A stretch of 64,000 bases of DNA from CAVQMC01 sp963713505 (GTDB lineage: Bacteria; Bacteroidota; Ignavibacteria; Ignavibacteriales; Ignavibacteriaceae), in the NCBI GenBank assembly GCA_963713505.1, contig CAVQMC010000029.1, positions 62,001 through 126,000 of the forward strand. The letters are read 5' to 3'. Below, in pieces: positions 46,217 through 56,120 of the stretch. The translations under genes were made by a program, and so were the position numbers. The number at the start of each line of letters is the position of its first letter. The first letter of the stretch is position 1. The notes beneath the pieces are model-generated. The model was not told the origin of the DNA, searched no databases, and saw only the letters and a list, made by a program, of their open reading frames with translations.

Positions 46217-46370
46217 TGATTAAAATAACTTCCATGTTTTCGTTAAAATCTTAACTTTGCTTATTCTTTTTCGGGCGAATTTATAGACGAACATATTTTA
46301 CTGATTAAGTCAATTACTAATTAACTCCGGCTAGTAATCACATCTTTATTTTAAAAATTAAGGGATAGGA

Positions 46371-47739
46371 ATGAACTTTAAGAAAAATATTTTGGAAACT
46401 GTTGGCAATACACCATTAGTAAAACTGAATAATTTAAGCAAAGGATTAAAACCCCAGATTTTTGCAAAACTGGAATCTTTTAATCCCGGCGGGAGTGTTA
46501 AAGATAGAATTGGAATTGCAATGATTGAAGCCGCAGAACGAAACGGCGAACTAAAACCCGGCGGAACAATCGTTGAAGCAACCAGCGGAAATACCGGAAT
46601 CGGACTTGCAATTGCGTGTGCGATTAAAGGTTATAATTGTATATTCGTTGTAACCGATAAAGTCAGTACTGAAAAAATAAATTATTTAAAAGCTTTTGGT
46701 GCGGATGTAATAGTTGTTTCCAACGCAGTGAAACACGACAGCAAAGATTATTATGTAAATGTTGCAAAACAAATTGCTGCTGAAAATGATAATACTTTGT
46801 TCATGTATCAATATTCCAATCCTGCAAATCCTCAAGTTCATTATAACACAACGGGTCCTGAAATTTGGGATGCAACGGATGGTAAAATCACTCATTTTAT
46901 TTCTTCAATTGGAACCGGCGGAACAATAAGCGGAACGGGAAAATTCTTAAAAGAAAAAAATAAAGATATAAAAGTAATTGCCGCAGATCCTTACGGGTCA
47001 ATTTTTCATGAATATAAAGAAACAGGCAAATTAATTGAAGGCACTCCTTATCTGGTTGAGGGAATTGGACAGGATTGCTTGCCTTCCAATGTTCATTTTG
47101 AATATATAGATAGAATAATAAATGTAACCGATCTTGATTCTTTTAATTATGCTAGAATGCTTACAAAAGAGGAAGGCATTTTCTGCGGTGGATCAACCGG
47201 AACAATTTTATACGTTGCTTTACAAGTTGCAAAAGATCTTTCTGAAAATGATGTGATGGTTTTTATGGTTTGTGATACCGGAGAAAGATATTTATCTAAA
47301 TTCCATAGTGAAGAATGGCTGAGAGAAAAAAGATTATTGCCAACTGAAGTTAGAACTTTAGGTGATATTTGCAAAGTTAAAAACAACGGCAGACACACGG
47401 AATTAATTTATCTTCATGCTCAAGATAAGATTAAAGCTGCTGTTGAACTATTAAACAACAAGGGATTTTCTCAAATTCCAATCATTGATGATGGAGAATC
47501 TGTTGGAAGTTTAAGAGAAGCAAAGCTTATGGCAAGTCTTAGTTCATAATCCTGATCTGCTCGATTCTAATGTAGAAAAAATTATGGGACCAAGTTTTCC
47601 AACTTTAGATGAAAGAACTGAATTAAATGTTGTTAAAAGATTATTAAGCGATTCACCTGCGGTTTTAGTTGCTGAGTATGGAAGAATAATTGACATTGTG
47701 ACAAGATATGATATTATTGAGTACACAAACTTAAGTTAA
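46371..47739 (+). CDS. Cystathionine beta-synthase (one frameshift near the end)
   Basis: The start is ATG 46371 with aaggga. The PLP domain has 'NPGGSVKDRIGIAM' (Schiff-base Lys), 'EATSGNTGIGLAIA', 'GTGGTISGTGKFLKE' and 'EEGIFCGGSTGT'. The C-terminal CBS pair begins near residue 335. At about 47541 one extra A gives a stop; removing it restores 'VHNPDLLDSNVEKIMGPSFP' and 'VTRYDIIEYTNLS' to TAA 47739. It condenses serine with homocysteine, or acts as a cysteine synthase, and the CBS tail favours the former. It pairs with the next gene for reverse transsulfuration. Confidence 0.88.
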
Positions 47740-47780
47740 TTTTTCACATATAAATTTTGAAATAAGAAGGAATAAATTTT

Positions 47781-48914
47781 ATGGGCTTTTCAACTGATGC
47801 AATTCATGCCGGACAAATTCCGGATCCCACAACCGGTGCGGTTATTACTCCGATTTATCAGACTTCTACTTATGCCCAGGAAGAACTCGGCAAAAATAAA
47901 GGTTTTGAATACGGAAGAACTCATAATTTAACCAGAGCTTCTTTGGAAAATAATATTGCAGTGCTGGAAAAAGGAAAATATGGAATTGCTTTTGCTTCCG
48001 GTTTAGCGGCAACACATTCTATAATGAGTTTGGTCAAAGCAGGAGATCATGTTATTGTTTCGAATAATGTTTACGGCGGAACTTACAGGCTATTTGAATT
48101 AGTAATGAAAAATTATGGTTTAAATTATTCCTGGGTTAATACAACTGATTTAAAAAACATTGAAAAAGAAATTAAAGAAAATACAAAATTAGTTTTTGTT
48201 GAAACTCCTACAAATCCGATGCTGAATTTAACGGATTTAAAAGGAGTCGCAGAAATCTGTAAGAAAAATAATTTAATAAGCGTTGCAGACAATACTTTTA
48301 TGAGTCCGTATTTTCAAAATCCGCTTACACTTGGAATTGATGTAGTTGTCCATAGTTCTACAAAATATTTAAACGGCCACAGCGATGTAATTGGCGGAAT
48401 AGTATTAACAAGTAATGAAAAAATTCATGAAAGATTAAGATATATTCAAAATGCAGCCGGAGGAGTTCCTTCTCCTTTTGATTGCTGGCTGGTTTTAAGA
48501 TCTACAAAAACTTTGGCTGTCAGAATGGAAAGACATAACAAAAATGCAGTTGAACTTGCTAAATATCTGGAAGATTCAAAGATTGCTAAAAAAGTTATTT
48601 ATCCCGGCTTACCTTCTCATCCTCAGCATGAACTTGCAAAAAAACAGATGCGCGGATTCGGCGGAATGATCTCAGCAGATTTTGGTGATGCTGAAACTGC
48701 AAAAAAACTTTTAAAAAATGTTAAAATTTTTACTTTAGGCGAAAGTCTCGGCGGAGTTGAAAGTTTAATTTCTCATCCTGCAAGTATGACTCATGGAGCA
48801 GTTCCGAAGGAAGAAAGAGAAAAGCTTGGCATTACGGATAGTCTTGTAAGATTCTCTGTTGGAATTGAAGATATTGAAGATTTGGTTGCAGATATTAAAA
48901 ATGCATTAAAGTAG
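47781..48914 (+). CDS. Cystathionine gamma-lyase/gamma-synthase (PLP, Cys/Met metabolism)
   Basis: The ATG at 47781 follows agaagga. The 377-residue enzyme has the family sequence 'DAIHAGQIPDPTTGAVITPI', 'YGRTHNLTRASLE', PLP Lys in 'VVHSSTKYLNGHSDVIGG', and the C-terminal 'SLGGVESLISHPASMTHG'. Gamma-lyase and gamma-synthase cannot be told apart by eye. The gene beside cystathionine beta-synthase favours cystathionine to cysteine plus 2-oxobutyrate. A possible terminator follows at 48964. Confidence 0.9.
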   Translation: MGFSTDAIHAGQIPDPTTGAVITPIYQTSTYAQEELGKNKGFEYGRTHNLTRASLENNIAVLEKGKYGIAFASGLAATHSIMSLVKAGDHVIVSNNVYGGTYRLFELVMKNYGLNYSWVNTTDLKNIEKEIKENTKLVFVETPTNPMLNLTDLKGVAEICKKNNLISVADNTFMSPYFQNPLTLGIDVVVHSSTKYLNGHSDVIGGIVLTSNEKIHERLRYIQNAAGGVPSPFDCWLVLRSTKTLAVRMERHNKNAVELAKYLEDSKIAKKVIYPGLPSHPQHELAKKQMRGFGGMISADFGDAETAKKLLKNVKIFTLGESLGGVESLISHPASMTHGAVPKEEREKLGITDSLVRFSVGIEDIEDLVADIKNALK

Positions 48915-48963
48915 TTAATAAAGTTTATTATCTAAAATCATTTTCTAATTATTTGTTTTAATT

Positions 48964-48987
48964 TTCTCCCAGGTTAAACCGGGAGAA
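48964..48987 (+). terminator. Probable terminator hairpin
   Basis: ttctccc (48964-48970) pairs with gggagaa (48981-48987), with inner ggtt/aacc extending the stem around a bulged A. The following sequence 'ttatataatc' is only weakly T-rich. Confidence 0.45.
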
Positions 48988-49149
48988 TTATATAATCTAA
49001 AATACCTTCATTTTTTTTATTATTTTCTAAATTTATCTCATAAAATTAAGCTTACTTCAATTTTCAATTGGGCAATTATTTTCTGTATCAATTAACAAAG
49101 ATAATTCTTAATTTTGTAGTGGAAAATTATTAAAAGAAAAGGGGTTAAT

Positions 49150-50479
49150 ATGGATTCAGAAGTAAAAACCGACAAAAGTTTCCCAGCCGGTTGATGATAC
49201 CAAGTATGCTATGGATACTCATATGATCTACGGGAAAAATTTTACAAAAAAATGGGATTATGCGCATCATATATTACCGCCGATTTCATCATCCGTATTT
49301 ATTCAGATTAGATTCTGTTGAAAGAGGAGCGGAAGGTTTTCAGGAATTTGCTAATTCTCCGATTGCCGGTGAAGATCCTATGCCGATTTATATTTATGAC
49401 AGGCTAGGTGAACCCAATAAGGATATACTTGAAGAAAACTTAGCTTATGTTGAAAAAGGAGAAATGGCTGTAACTTTTGCTACCGGAATGGGAGCAATCT
49501 CTGCAATCTTCGGAATATTACAAAAACCAACGATGAAATTATTGCACATCATACTTTATATGGATGTACATATTCTTTATTAACAAATTGGCTTCCAAGG
49601 TATAATATAAAAACCAATTTTTTTGATCTCACAAATCTTGATAAATTGAATTCGGTTATAAATAAAAATACCAGAGTTATTTATCTTGAATCTCCTGCAA
49701 ATCCTAATTTAGATATTATTGATATTGCAGCAATACGCAAAGCAGTTGATGAAATAAACAAGAAAAGGGAAGAAGCAGAAAAAATTAAAATTCTTGTTGA
49801 TAATACTTTTGCTACACCATATTGCCAGAGACCAATAGAATTGGGAGCTAATTTTGTAATTCACTCCTTAACCAAAGGTCTCGGCGGATTTGGTACTGAC
49901 ATGGGCGGAGTTGTTATAGGCAAAATGAAATACAAAGACATGCTCCTTCTATATAGAAAAGATTTTGGTGCTGTTTTGAATAATAAAAGTGCATGGAATG
50001 TTATTACTTACGGATTGCCGACTCTTCCGGTTAGAATTAAACAGCAAATGAGATCGGCAATTAGAATTGCTGAATATCTTGAAAGTCATCCAAAAGTTGA
50101 ATTGGTAAATTATCCGGGTTTGCGTTCATTTAAATATTATGAAATTGCAAAAAATCAAATGAGAGATTTTGAAGGAAGTTTTGCTCCCGGCGGGTTAATT
50201 TATTTTGTACTAAAAGGTGAAAATGCTGCAGAAAGTAAAGAGAATGGAAGAAAGTTTATGAATTTCGCAGCTCAAAATACTTATACAATGACTTTAGCTG
50301 TCAGCCTTGGACATACCAGAACATTAATTGAACATCCGGCATCAATGACTCACTCAATGATTCCGCCTGAACAATTAATAGACTTTGGAATAAACCCCGG
50401 CGGAATTAGAATTTCCATCGGATTGGAAAAAGCCGAAGATATCTTAATGGATCTGGATGAATGTTTAAAACAAATTTAG
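49150..50479 (+). CDS. Second Cys/Met-metabolism PLP enzyme, cystathionine gamma-synthase family (three frameshifts)
   Basis: The start is ATG 49150 after aaaagggg. The frame breaks near 49179 (extra A), near 49304 (extra A) and near 49527 (one A missing). Joined, the pieces give about 440 residues: 'AMDTHMIYGKNFTKKWDYAH', 'PIYIYDRLGEPNKDILEENL', 'AVTFATGMGAISAIFGIL', 'AHHTLYGCTYSLLTNWLPRY', PLP Lys in 'VIHSLTKGLGGFGTDMGG', and 'LGHTRTLIEHPASMTHSMIP'. It is longer than the neighbour at 47781 and clearly a separate subfamily. The reaction is possibly gamma-elimination from methionine or homoserine esters, which is inference. A strong terminator follows. Confidence 0.8.
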
Positions 50480-50502
50480 AGTTATTAAATTAATAATTTT
50501 TA

Positions 50503-50536
50503 AAAGGCTGATCAAAAATAATAATGATCAGCCTTT
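50503..50536 (+). terminator. Intrinsic terminator
   Basis: The 12-bp perfect stem aaaggctgatca (50503-50514) with tgatcagccttt (50525-50536) has a 10-base loop and a 'ctta' end. It sits between the convergent PLP-enzyme and monooxygenase genes. Confidence 0.85.
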
Positions 50537-50564
50537 CTTATTTCATAAAACTCAATTAAATATT

Positions 50565-50861
50565 TTATTGTTTTGCCGCTAGAATATCTATCTTTTCAAT
50601 CTGAGGATCTTTAGATAACAAGTCCGGTGCTTTCTGCATAAGCGCTTTTGCAATTTCTCCATTTAAATGTGCCGCACGTCCGTCTTCATCATTAAAGGAA
50701 TCAAAAATTCCGAATTTTCTATCATTAAGTTTTATTGCATACCAGCTAACTGTTTTTGGTTCCTTCCGTGCGAGTTCCAAGCTGTTTTTTAGTAAGTTTT
50801 CCAGATCTTTTTCTTTACCTGGTTTTGCTTCCAATGTTGCCATTAATCCGTACGTAACCAT
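50565..50861 (-). CDS. Antibiotic-biosynthesis-monooxygenase (ABM) domain protein
   Basis: The ATG at 50861 follows aaagga. The 98-residue protein is a single ferredoxin-like ABM domain: 'LMATLEAKPGKEKDLENLLK' at the start, 'VSWYAIKLNDRKFGIFDSFN' in the centre and 'HLNGEIAKALMQKAPDLL' towards the end. Family members are small dimeric oxygenases or quinol-modifying proteins acting without metal cofactor; the substrate is unknown. Monocistronic. Confidence 0.88.
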   Translation of the reverse strand: MVTYGLMATLEAKPGKEKDLENLLKNSLELARKEPKTVSWYAIKLNDRKFGIFDSFNDEDGRAAHLNGEIAKALMQKAPDLLSKDPQIEKIDILAAKQ

Positions 50862-51033
50862 CTTTATATCCTTTCATTTTTTATTCTTAAAAGAATATAA
50901 CCGTTTACAGCTTGAACAAAACCGATGTTAATCACAATGTATAGGTTTAACTTTTCTTTAAAATTTATTTATATGAATAATGTCTTACTTTTTATAAATT
51001 GTTAATTAAAATTTCAAACAACTTAATATTGAA

Positions 51034-51870
51034 ATGCGATTAAATAGAATACTAATTATAATCTTTACTTTATTTTTATTAACACAATTTCAGTTGAAAG
51101 CTCAGGATGAACCGGATTCTATTGAAGTTTATATAATTGACTCTTTTGTAACTCCGGAACTTCCGCATAGTTTTGTACTTTCTTTTTTTACAAGTGAAGA
51201 TTGTAAGTCGCAAGTTGTAATAGATAATCAATATAGTTACCCGGTTTCAAACGAACTTACATCAAGTCATAAAATTAAAATTGATATAACTGATTTAAAA
51301 TTATCCGGCAAAGAAATTCCGTTTTATGTTGAGGTTGAAGATTCTCTCGGAAATAAATATAAAAGTGAAACTTATGATTTTAATTTGCCTTATGAAGTTA
51401 AAGTAAAAGGCGGTTCAAATTTTTTGCTATTGTGTCTGTTCGGCGGAGCAGTTTTTGCGCTTCCCAACCCGGTTTATGTAAAAATGGGAGATAAAAGTTA
51501 TTTCAGTCTTACAAAAGAAATCCCGATAATTTCCTTTCGCGGTTCAAGTTTTAATTATGCAAGTGATTATTTCTCAATTGAATATTCATACATATTTAAT
51601 GCTGAAAACAGAAAAATATTCCGTCTTGGTTATAAGCATATTTTTGAAGTTCCGGGAATTCAATATATTTCTCCCGGCTTAAATGGTTTTACTAATTTCG
51701 ATGGATTTAATGGAATTAGTCCTGAGCTTTCTGTCGGATTATTTAAAATTTTTGATGCATTTACAGTTTATACAAGATACAGGTTCAACTTTAAACCCGG
51801 AAGTAAGAACAGCGAATTTCATGAAATATCTGTTGGACTTTATTCGAGTTTCTTCTCTATTTATTTATAA
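51034..51870 (+). CDS. Exported protein with barrel-like C-terminal half, unknown
   Basis: The start is ATG 51034. A signal peptide (1-24, 'FQLKAQDEP') is followed by an Ig-like beta domain (about 28-118, 'IPFYVEVEDSLGNKYKSETY') and a C-terminal half of alternating strands ('FSIEYSYIFNAENRKIFRLG', 'LSVGLFKIFDAFTVYTRYRF') ending 'HEISVGLYSSFFSIYL', as in small outer-membrane proteins. No family recognised. It lies 149 bases upstream of the TonB-dependent receptor and may accompany it. Confidence 0.65.
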   Translation: MRLNRILIIIFTLFLLTQFQLKAQDEPDSIEVYIIDSFVTPELPHSFVLSFFTSEDCKSQVVIDNQYSYPVSNELTSSHKIKIDITDLKLSGKEIPFYVEVEDSLGNKYKSETYDFNLPYEVKVKGGSNFLLLCLFGGAVFALPNPVYVKMGDKSYFSLTKEIPIISFRGSSFNYASDYFSIEYSYIFNAENRKIFRLGYKHIFEVPGIQYISPGLNGFTNFDGFNGISPELSVGLFKIFDAFTVYTRYRFNFKPGSKNSEFHEISVGLYSSFFSIYL

Positions 51871-52019
51871 AAAATAATCGAAATTTCATTCCTATTTTAT
51901 TTTAAGGGAATATCTTCGTCTAATTTAATTCATTTTTTAGTAATTCGAATTGAATTGAAATTTTAAAGCAAATTGTTGTTTTTGGAGTTTTCAATAAAAT
52001 TTAATTTCCCCGGATTTTA

Positions 52020-54548
52020 ATGCCGATCAAATCAATTTTAATATTATTATTTTTTACCGGATTTGCATTTGCTCAAACTGGAAATATTAAAGGTAAAGTT
52101 ACGGATGGATCAAATATAATCCCTTCGGTTAATATTATAATATTAAATACGGATTACGGAACTGCTTCCGATGAAAAAGGAAATTATGAAATAAGAAATA
52201 TTCCTATTGGAAAATATAAAATAAAATTCAGTGCTGTCGGTTATGAAGCAAAAACGTTTGACATCAATATAAATGAAAACAGAACATTAGAATTAAATGT
52301 TGAACTTCCTGAATCGGCCGTTCAAATTGATGAGGTAAATGTAACCGGTGAAAAAAGACAAGAACAATCGGACACCAGAACCAGTCTAATTGATTTGAGT
52401 CCGCGAAGTGCAAAAATTTTACCCGGAGCAGTTGAAGATGTTTTCAGAACTCTGCAGGCTTTACCGGGAGTTTTATCGCCGAATGATTTTTCATCTCAAT
52501 TAATTATCAGAGGCAGCGGACCGGATCAGAATTTAATAATTATGGATGATATTGAAATTTTTAATCCTTACAGATTATACGGCGTTATAAGCATGTTTAA
52601 TCCGCAGGCAGTTTCAAAAGTAAATTTGATTACGGGAGGATTTCCTGCAAAATACGGCGACAGGCTCTCTGCTGTTTTGGACGTTACTTATAGAGAAGGT
52701 GATAATTCAAAACCGGTATCCGGAAGCGTAAATGCTTCTATTGTTGATGCAAATGTAGTTTTGGAAGGACAAAATCCTTTTAATTTAAGAGGAAGCTGGC
52801 TGTTTAATACAAGAAGAACTTATTACGATCTTATTATTGAACCTTTTGCAAAAAGTGCAGGTTTGGTTGATCAAAATACATCTTTCCCTAATTTTTATGA
52901 TTTCCAGGGCAAACTAGTTATTGGTCCGTACAACGGGAATAAATTTACTGTAACCGGAATAAATTCGCAGGACGGAGTTGATATTGTAAGCGGGCAAAAC
53001 AGAAAAACTCCTGACAGTATCGGTGTTTATAATATCACTAAAAATAATGTTTTAAGTTTTGCATGGAATTATACACCTAATACAAAATTTTTTAATAAGT
53101 TAATTTTTTCATGGTATAAAAACGATGGAGTAGGAAATTTAAATTCGGAAATTCTCGATCCCTCTTTAAATAGAGATAAATTTAAAGATGCAGTTCCCGA
53201 TACACTTGCTCCATATTTAGTGTATGTAAATTTTAACGGAGATTTTTCTTACAGTAAATATTCCATAGATAATAAATTAACTTATTTATGGAATGGAAAT
53301 ACTTTTGAAGCCGGCGCGGGAATGGATTTTATGCAGACTGTAATGAATTTTAATTTTGATATTGATCCTCAGCTTAGAGCCGTAATAAATTCAAATCCGA
53401 ATTTTAGAGCAGTTCTAAGCAATTTAAAAGATGTAAAAAAATATAATAAATACAGAGCTTATGCACAGAATAATTTTGAACTTAGTAAAAAATTATATTT
53501 AGAAGCCGGGCTTCGTTTTGATTATTATGATATTTTAAATAAAGGTTATATTGCACCAAGAATTTCAATGTCTTATGCTTTAGATGATTTAACAACTTTA
53601 AGAGCAGCCTGGGGAATTTATTATCAATCTCCGGGTTATGAAAAAATGAGAGACGAAGGAGTTCTTTACGATTTAAACAATACATATACTTTTAATTTAA
53701 ATCCGGAAAAAGCTATTCATTATATTTTAGGAATCGAACGCTGGTTAAATAGTGAATGGAGTGTTAAAGTAGAATCTTATTACAAAGATTTTTCTGATTT
53801 ATATACACAAAAATCAGTTACGGGCACTCAATATTATACAGAACCAATTCCCGGTCAAGATCAGCATTATGCTTCCGGGTGGACAAATCCGGTTGCAATT
53901 TATGGCGATTCGCTCACTCAAATTCCAATAAACGGAATGACAGGTGAAGCATACGGAATGGAATTCCTTTTATCAAAAAAAAATATTGACGGCAACAATA
54001 AACTTTCCGGCTGGATTTCTTATGCGTTGGCTTATGCCAATACTTTTGAAAACGGAATCGAAAGACCATTTCGTTTTGATCAAAGAAATACATTAAATGT
54101 TGTGCTGAATTATAAATTTAATTCATGGCTGGATTTAGGACTTAGATTTCAATATGGTTCAGGGTTCCCGAGCACTGAACCAATAGGAATTAAACCAAGA
54201 ATAATTGCAACTGATACTAATGGCGATGGAATTCCTGATCCGCAAATAGCTACTAGAAAATCATTCACTGATCCGAACGCTCCAGGACAAGTAATTTTTG
54301 ATGTAAATTTTGGAAATAATAAATACAATTCGAGAAAACCTGTTTATCATAGGCTTGATATGAGATTGAGCGCTTTAGCAAATTACTGGAATTTGGATTG
54401 GACATTTTATTTAGATATTATTAATGTTTATAATCATTCAAATGTAATTGGTTACGATTATTATATAAAACCGGATTTAACACTCGGAAGAGAAAAAACA
54501 ACAATGTTTCCGATTATTCCGACTCTCGGTTTCAGTGTTAAATTTTAA
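52020..54548 (+). CDS. TonB-dependent outer-membrane receptor with carboxypeptidase-regulatory-like domain
   Basis: The ATG at 52020 gives an 842-residue protein: signal peptide (1-18, 'GFAFAQTGN'), CarboxypepD_reg-like domain (about 20-105, 'IPIGKYKIKFSAVGYEAK'), plug (about 120-235, 'VFRTLQALPGVLSPNDFSSQ' and 'LIIMDDIEIFNPYRLYGVIS'), and a 22-strand barrel ending 'IPTLGFSVKF' with a terminal Phe. It imports a bound substrate across the outer membrane with TonB energy. No SusD-like partner is next to it, so it is not a standard Sus pair. The substrate is unknown. Confidence 0.9.
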   Translation: MPIKSILILLFFTGFAFAQTGNIKGKVTDGSNIIPSVNIIILNTDYGTASDEKGNYEIRNIPIGKYKIKFSAVGYEAKTFDININENRTLELNVELPESAVQIDEVNVTGEKRQEQSDTRTSLIDLSPRSAKILPGAVEDVFRTLQALPGVLSPNDFSSQLIIRGSGPDQNLIIMDDIEIFNPYRLYGVISMFNPQAVSKVNLITGGFPAKYGDRLSAVLDVTYREGDNSKPVSGSVNASIVDANVVLEGQNPFNLRGSWLFNTRRTYYDLIIEPFAKSAGLVDQNTSFPNFYDFQGKLVIGPYNGNKFTVTGINSQDGVDIVSGQNRKTPDSIGVYNITKNNVLSFAWNYTPNTKFFNKLIFSWYKNDGVGNLNSEILDPSLNRDKFKDAVPDTLAPYLVYVNFNGDFSYSKYSIDNKLTYLWNGNTFEAGAGMDFMQTVMNFNFDIDPQLRAVINSNPNFRAVLSNLKDVKKYNKYRAYAQNNFELSKKLYLEAGLRFDYYDILNKGYIAPRISMSYALDDLTTLRAAWGIYYQSPGYEKMRDEGVLYDLNNTYTFNLNPEKAIHYILGIERWLNSEWSVKVESYYKDFSDLYTQKSVTGTQYYTEPIPGQDQHYASGWTNPVAIYGDSLTQIPINGMTGEAYGMEFLLSKKNIDGNNKLSGWISYALAYANTFENGIERPFRFDQRNTLNVVLNYKFNSWLDLGLRFQYGSGFPSTEPIGIKPRIIATDTNGDGIPDPQIATRKSFTDPNAPGQVIFDVNFGNNKYNSRKPVYHRLDMRLSALANYWNLDWTFYLDIINVYNHSNVIGYDYYIKPDLTLGREKTTMFPIIPTLGFSVKF

Positions 54549-54568
54549 AATCAAAAGAAAAATAACAA

Positions 54569-55742
54569 ATGCTTTTCCCCGATTTAGTTTTAACGGTTTC
54601 CGAATTAACAAAACAAATTAAACAAACACTTGAAGATGGTTTTTCTCAAATAAGTGTTGAAGGTGAAATTTCAAATTTCAAAGCTCATGTTTCCGGTCAT
54701 TGGTACTTTAATTTAAAAGATGCAAATGCAGTAATATCCTGTACAATGTGGAAAGGATTAAATAGTTATGTCTTTTTCACTCCGCAGGACGGAATGAAAA
54801 TAATAGTTAACGGAAAAATTTCTGTTTACCCGCCGCGCGGAAGTTATCAAATTGATGTTAAATCTATGAAACCTGCTGGAGTCGGAGAATTACAGGCTGC
54901 ATTCGAAAAATTAAAACAAAAACTTTCTGATGAAGGATTATTCGATAAAGAACATAAAAAAGAAATTCCATTGTTTCCTGAAAAAATAGGAATTGTAACA
55001 GCAATTGACGGAGCAGCCTTCCGGGATATGATCAGCGTTGCAAAAAGAAGATATCCATTAGCAGAATTAATTATCGCACCTTCAAAAGTTCAAGGTTCGG
55101 GAGCCGCAGAAACAATTGTAGAAAGTTTGGAAAGATTAAACGAGCGAGATGATATTGGTGTAATAATTTTGGGAAGAGGCGGAGGTTCAATAGAAGATCT
55201 TTGGGCATTTAATGAAGAAATTGTTGCAAGAGCAGTTTATAAATCTAAAATCCCTGTTATAGCCGGAATTGGGCACGAAATTGATTTTACAATAGCAGAT
55301 TTTGTTGCAGATTTAAGAGCACCGACTCCATCTGCAGCAATGGAAATTGCAACTCCAAATATGCAGGAAATAATTGCCTTTATAAATGAATTTTCATATA
55401 ATTCAACTCAATTTGTTTCAAAAATAGTTTTAGAATTCCGCAGAAAAGTTGTTAGATCTTGTTAATTCCTACGGATTCAGAATACCTTTGGATTTAGTCA
55501 GAAGAAAATCCCAGCAGTTAGATAATTCTATTTATAAAATTAATCAGAATATAGAAAAGATTTTTTCAATTAAAGAAAGAAAATTATCTATTTTAACAAA
55601 AGCTATTGAAGGTCATAATATGGAAAGGCCTTTAAAACGAGGATTTGTACTGGTTAAACAAGAAACTAAAATTATACCCAGAGCAAAAAATTTTGATAAG
55701 AAACAAAGATACATCATTGAATATTTTATGACAAAGAAATAG
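54569..55742 (+). CDS. xseA: Exodeoxyribonuclease VII large subunit (one frameshift)
   Basis: The ATG at 54569 starts an N-terminal OB-fold (about 1-100, 'LTVSELTKQIKQTLEDGFSQ', 'SGHWYFNLKDANAVISCTMW') and the catalytic domain with 'IGIVTAIDGAAFRDMI', 'VIILGRGGGSIEDLWAFNEE' and 'AGIGHEIDFTIADFVADLRA'. An extra G at about 55454 stops the frame; removing it gives 'LDLVNSYGFRIPLDLVRRKS' and continues to TAG 55742. The corrected length of about 390 residues is short of the usual 400-450 by some of the helical part. With XseB it degrades single-stranded DNA from either end. Confidence 0.9.
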
Positions 55743-55862
55743 TAATTAAAAGCAATAATTGACTTAGAAATTTTACTGTGATTTAATATATTGACTTCCC
55801 GATTTCTCTATTTTGCATTAAAAAAATTTGTAAATTAATCAATTAAATAAGATCATATTATT

Positions 55863-56105
55863 ATGGCTAAAAAAACGAATAAAAAGAATTTTGAAAATAA
55901 ATTGAACCGGCTTGAAGAAATTTCCGCCTTATTGGAAGGGGAAGATATTGGTATTGAGGAAGCCATAAAAATTTACGAAGAAGGAATAGAATTATCAAAA
56001 GAATGTCTGAACACATTAAAAGATTCCGAATTGAAAATTATAGAATTAAAAAAGAAGTTAGATGAAGTTTCAAAATCAGAAGAAGATATATTTGAAGAAC
56101 AATAG
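55863..56105 (+). CDS. xseB: Exodeoxyribonuclease VII small subunit
   Basis: The start is ATG 55863. The 80-residue helical protein has the XseB core 'FENKLNRLEEISALLEGEDI', 'IEEAIKIYEEGIELSKEC' and 'LKDSELKIIELKKKLDEV'. It binds the large subunit encoded 120 bases upstream. It is 15 bases upstream of dxs, the same order (xseA-xseB-dxs region) as in many bacteria where xseB precedes an isoprenoid gene. Confidence 0.93.
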   Translation: MAKKTNKKNFENKLNRLEEISALLEGEDIGIEEAIKIYEEGIELSKECLNTLKDSELKIIELKKKLDEVSKSEEDIFEEQ

Positions 56106-56120
56106 GAGAAAAATAAAGAA

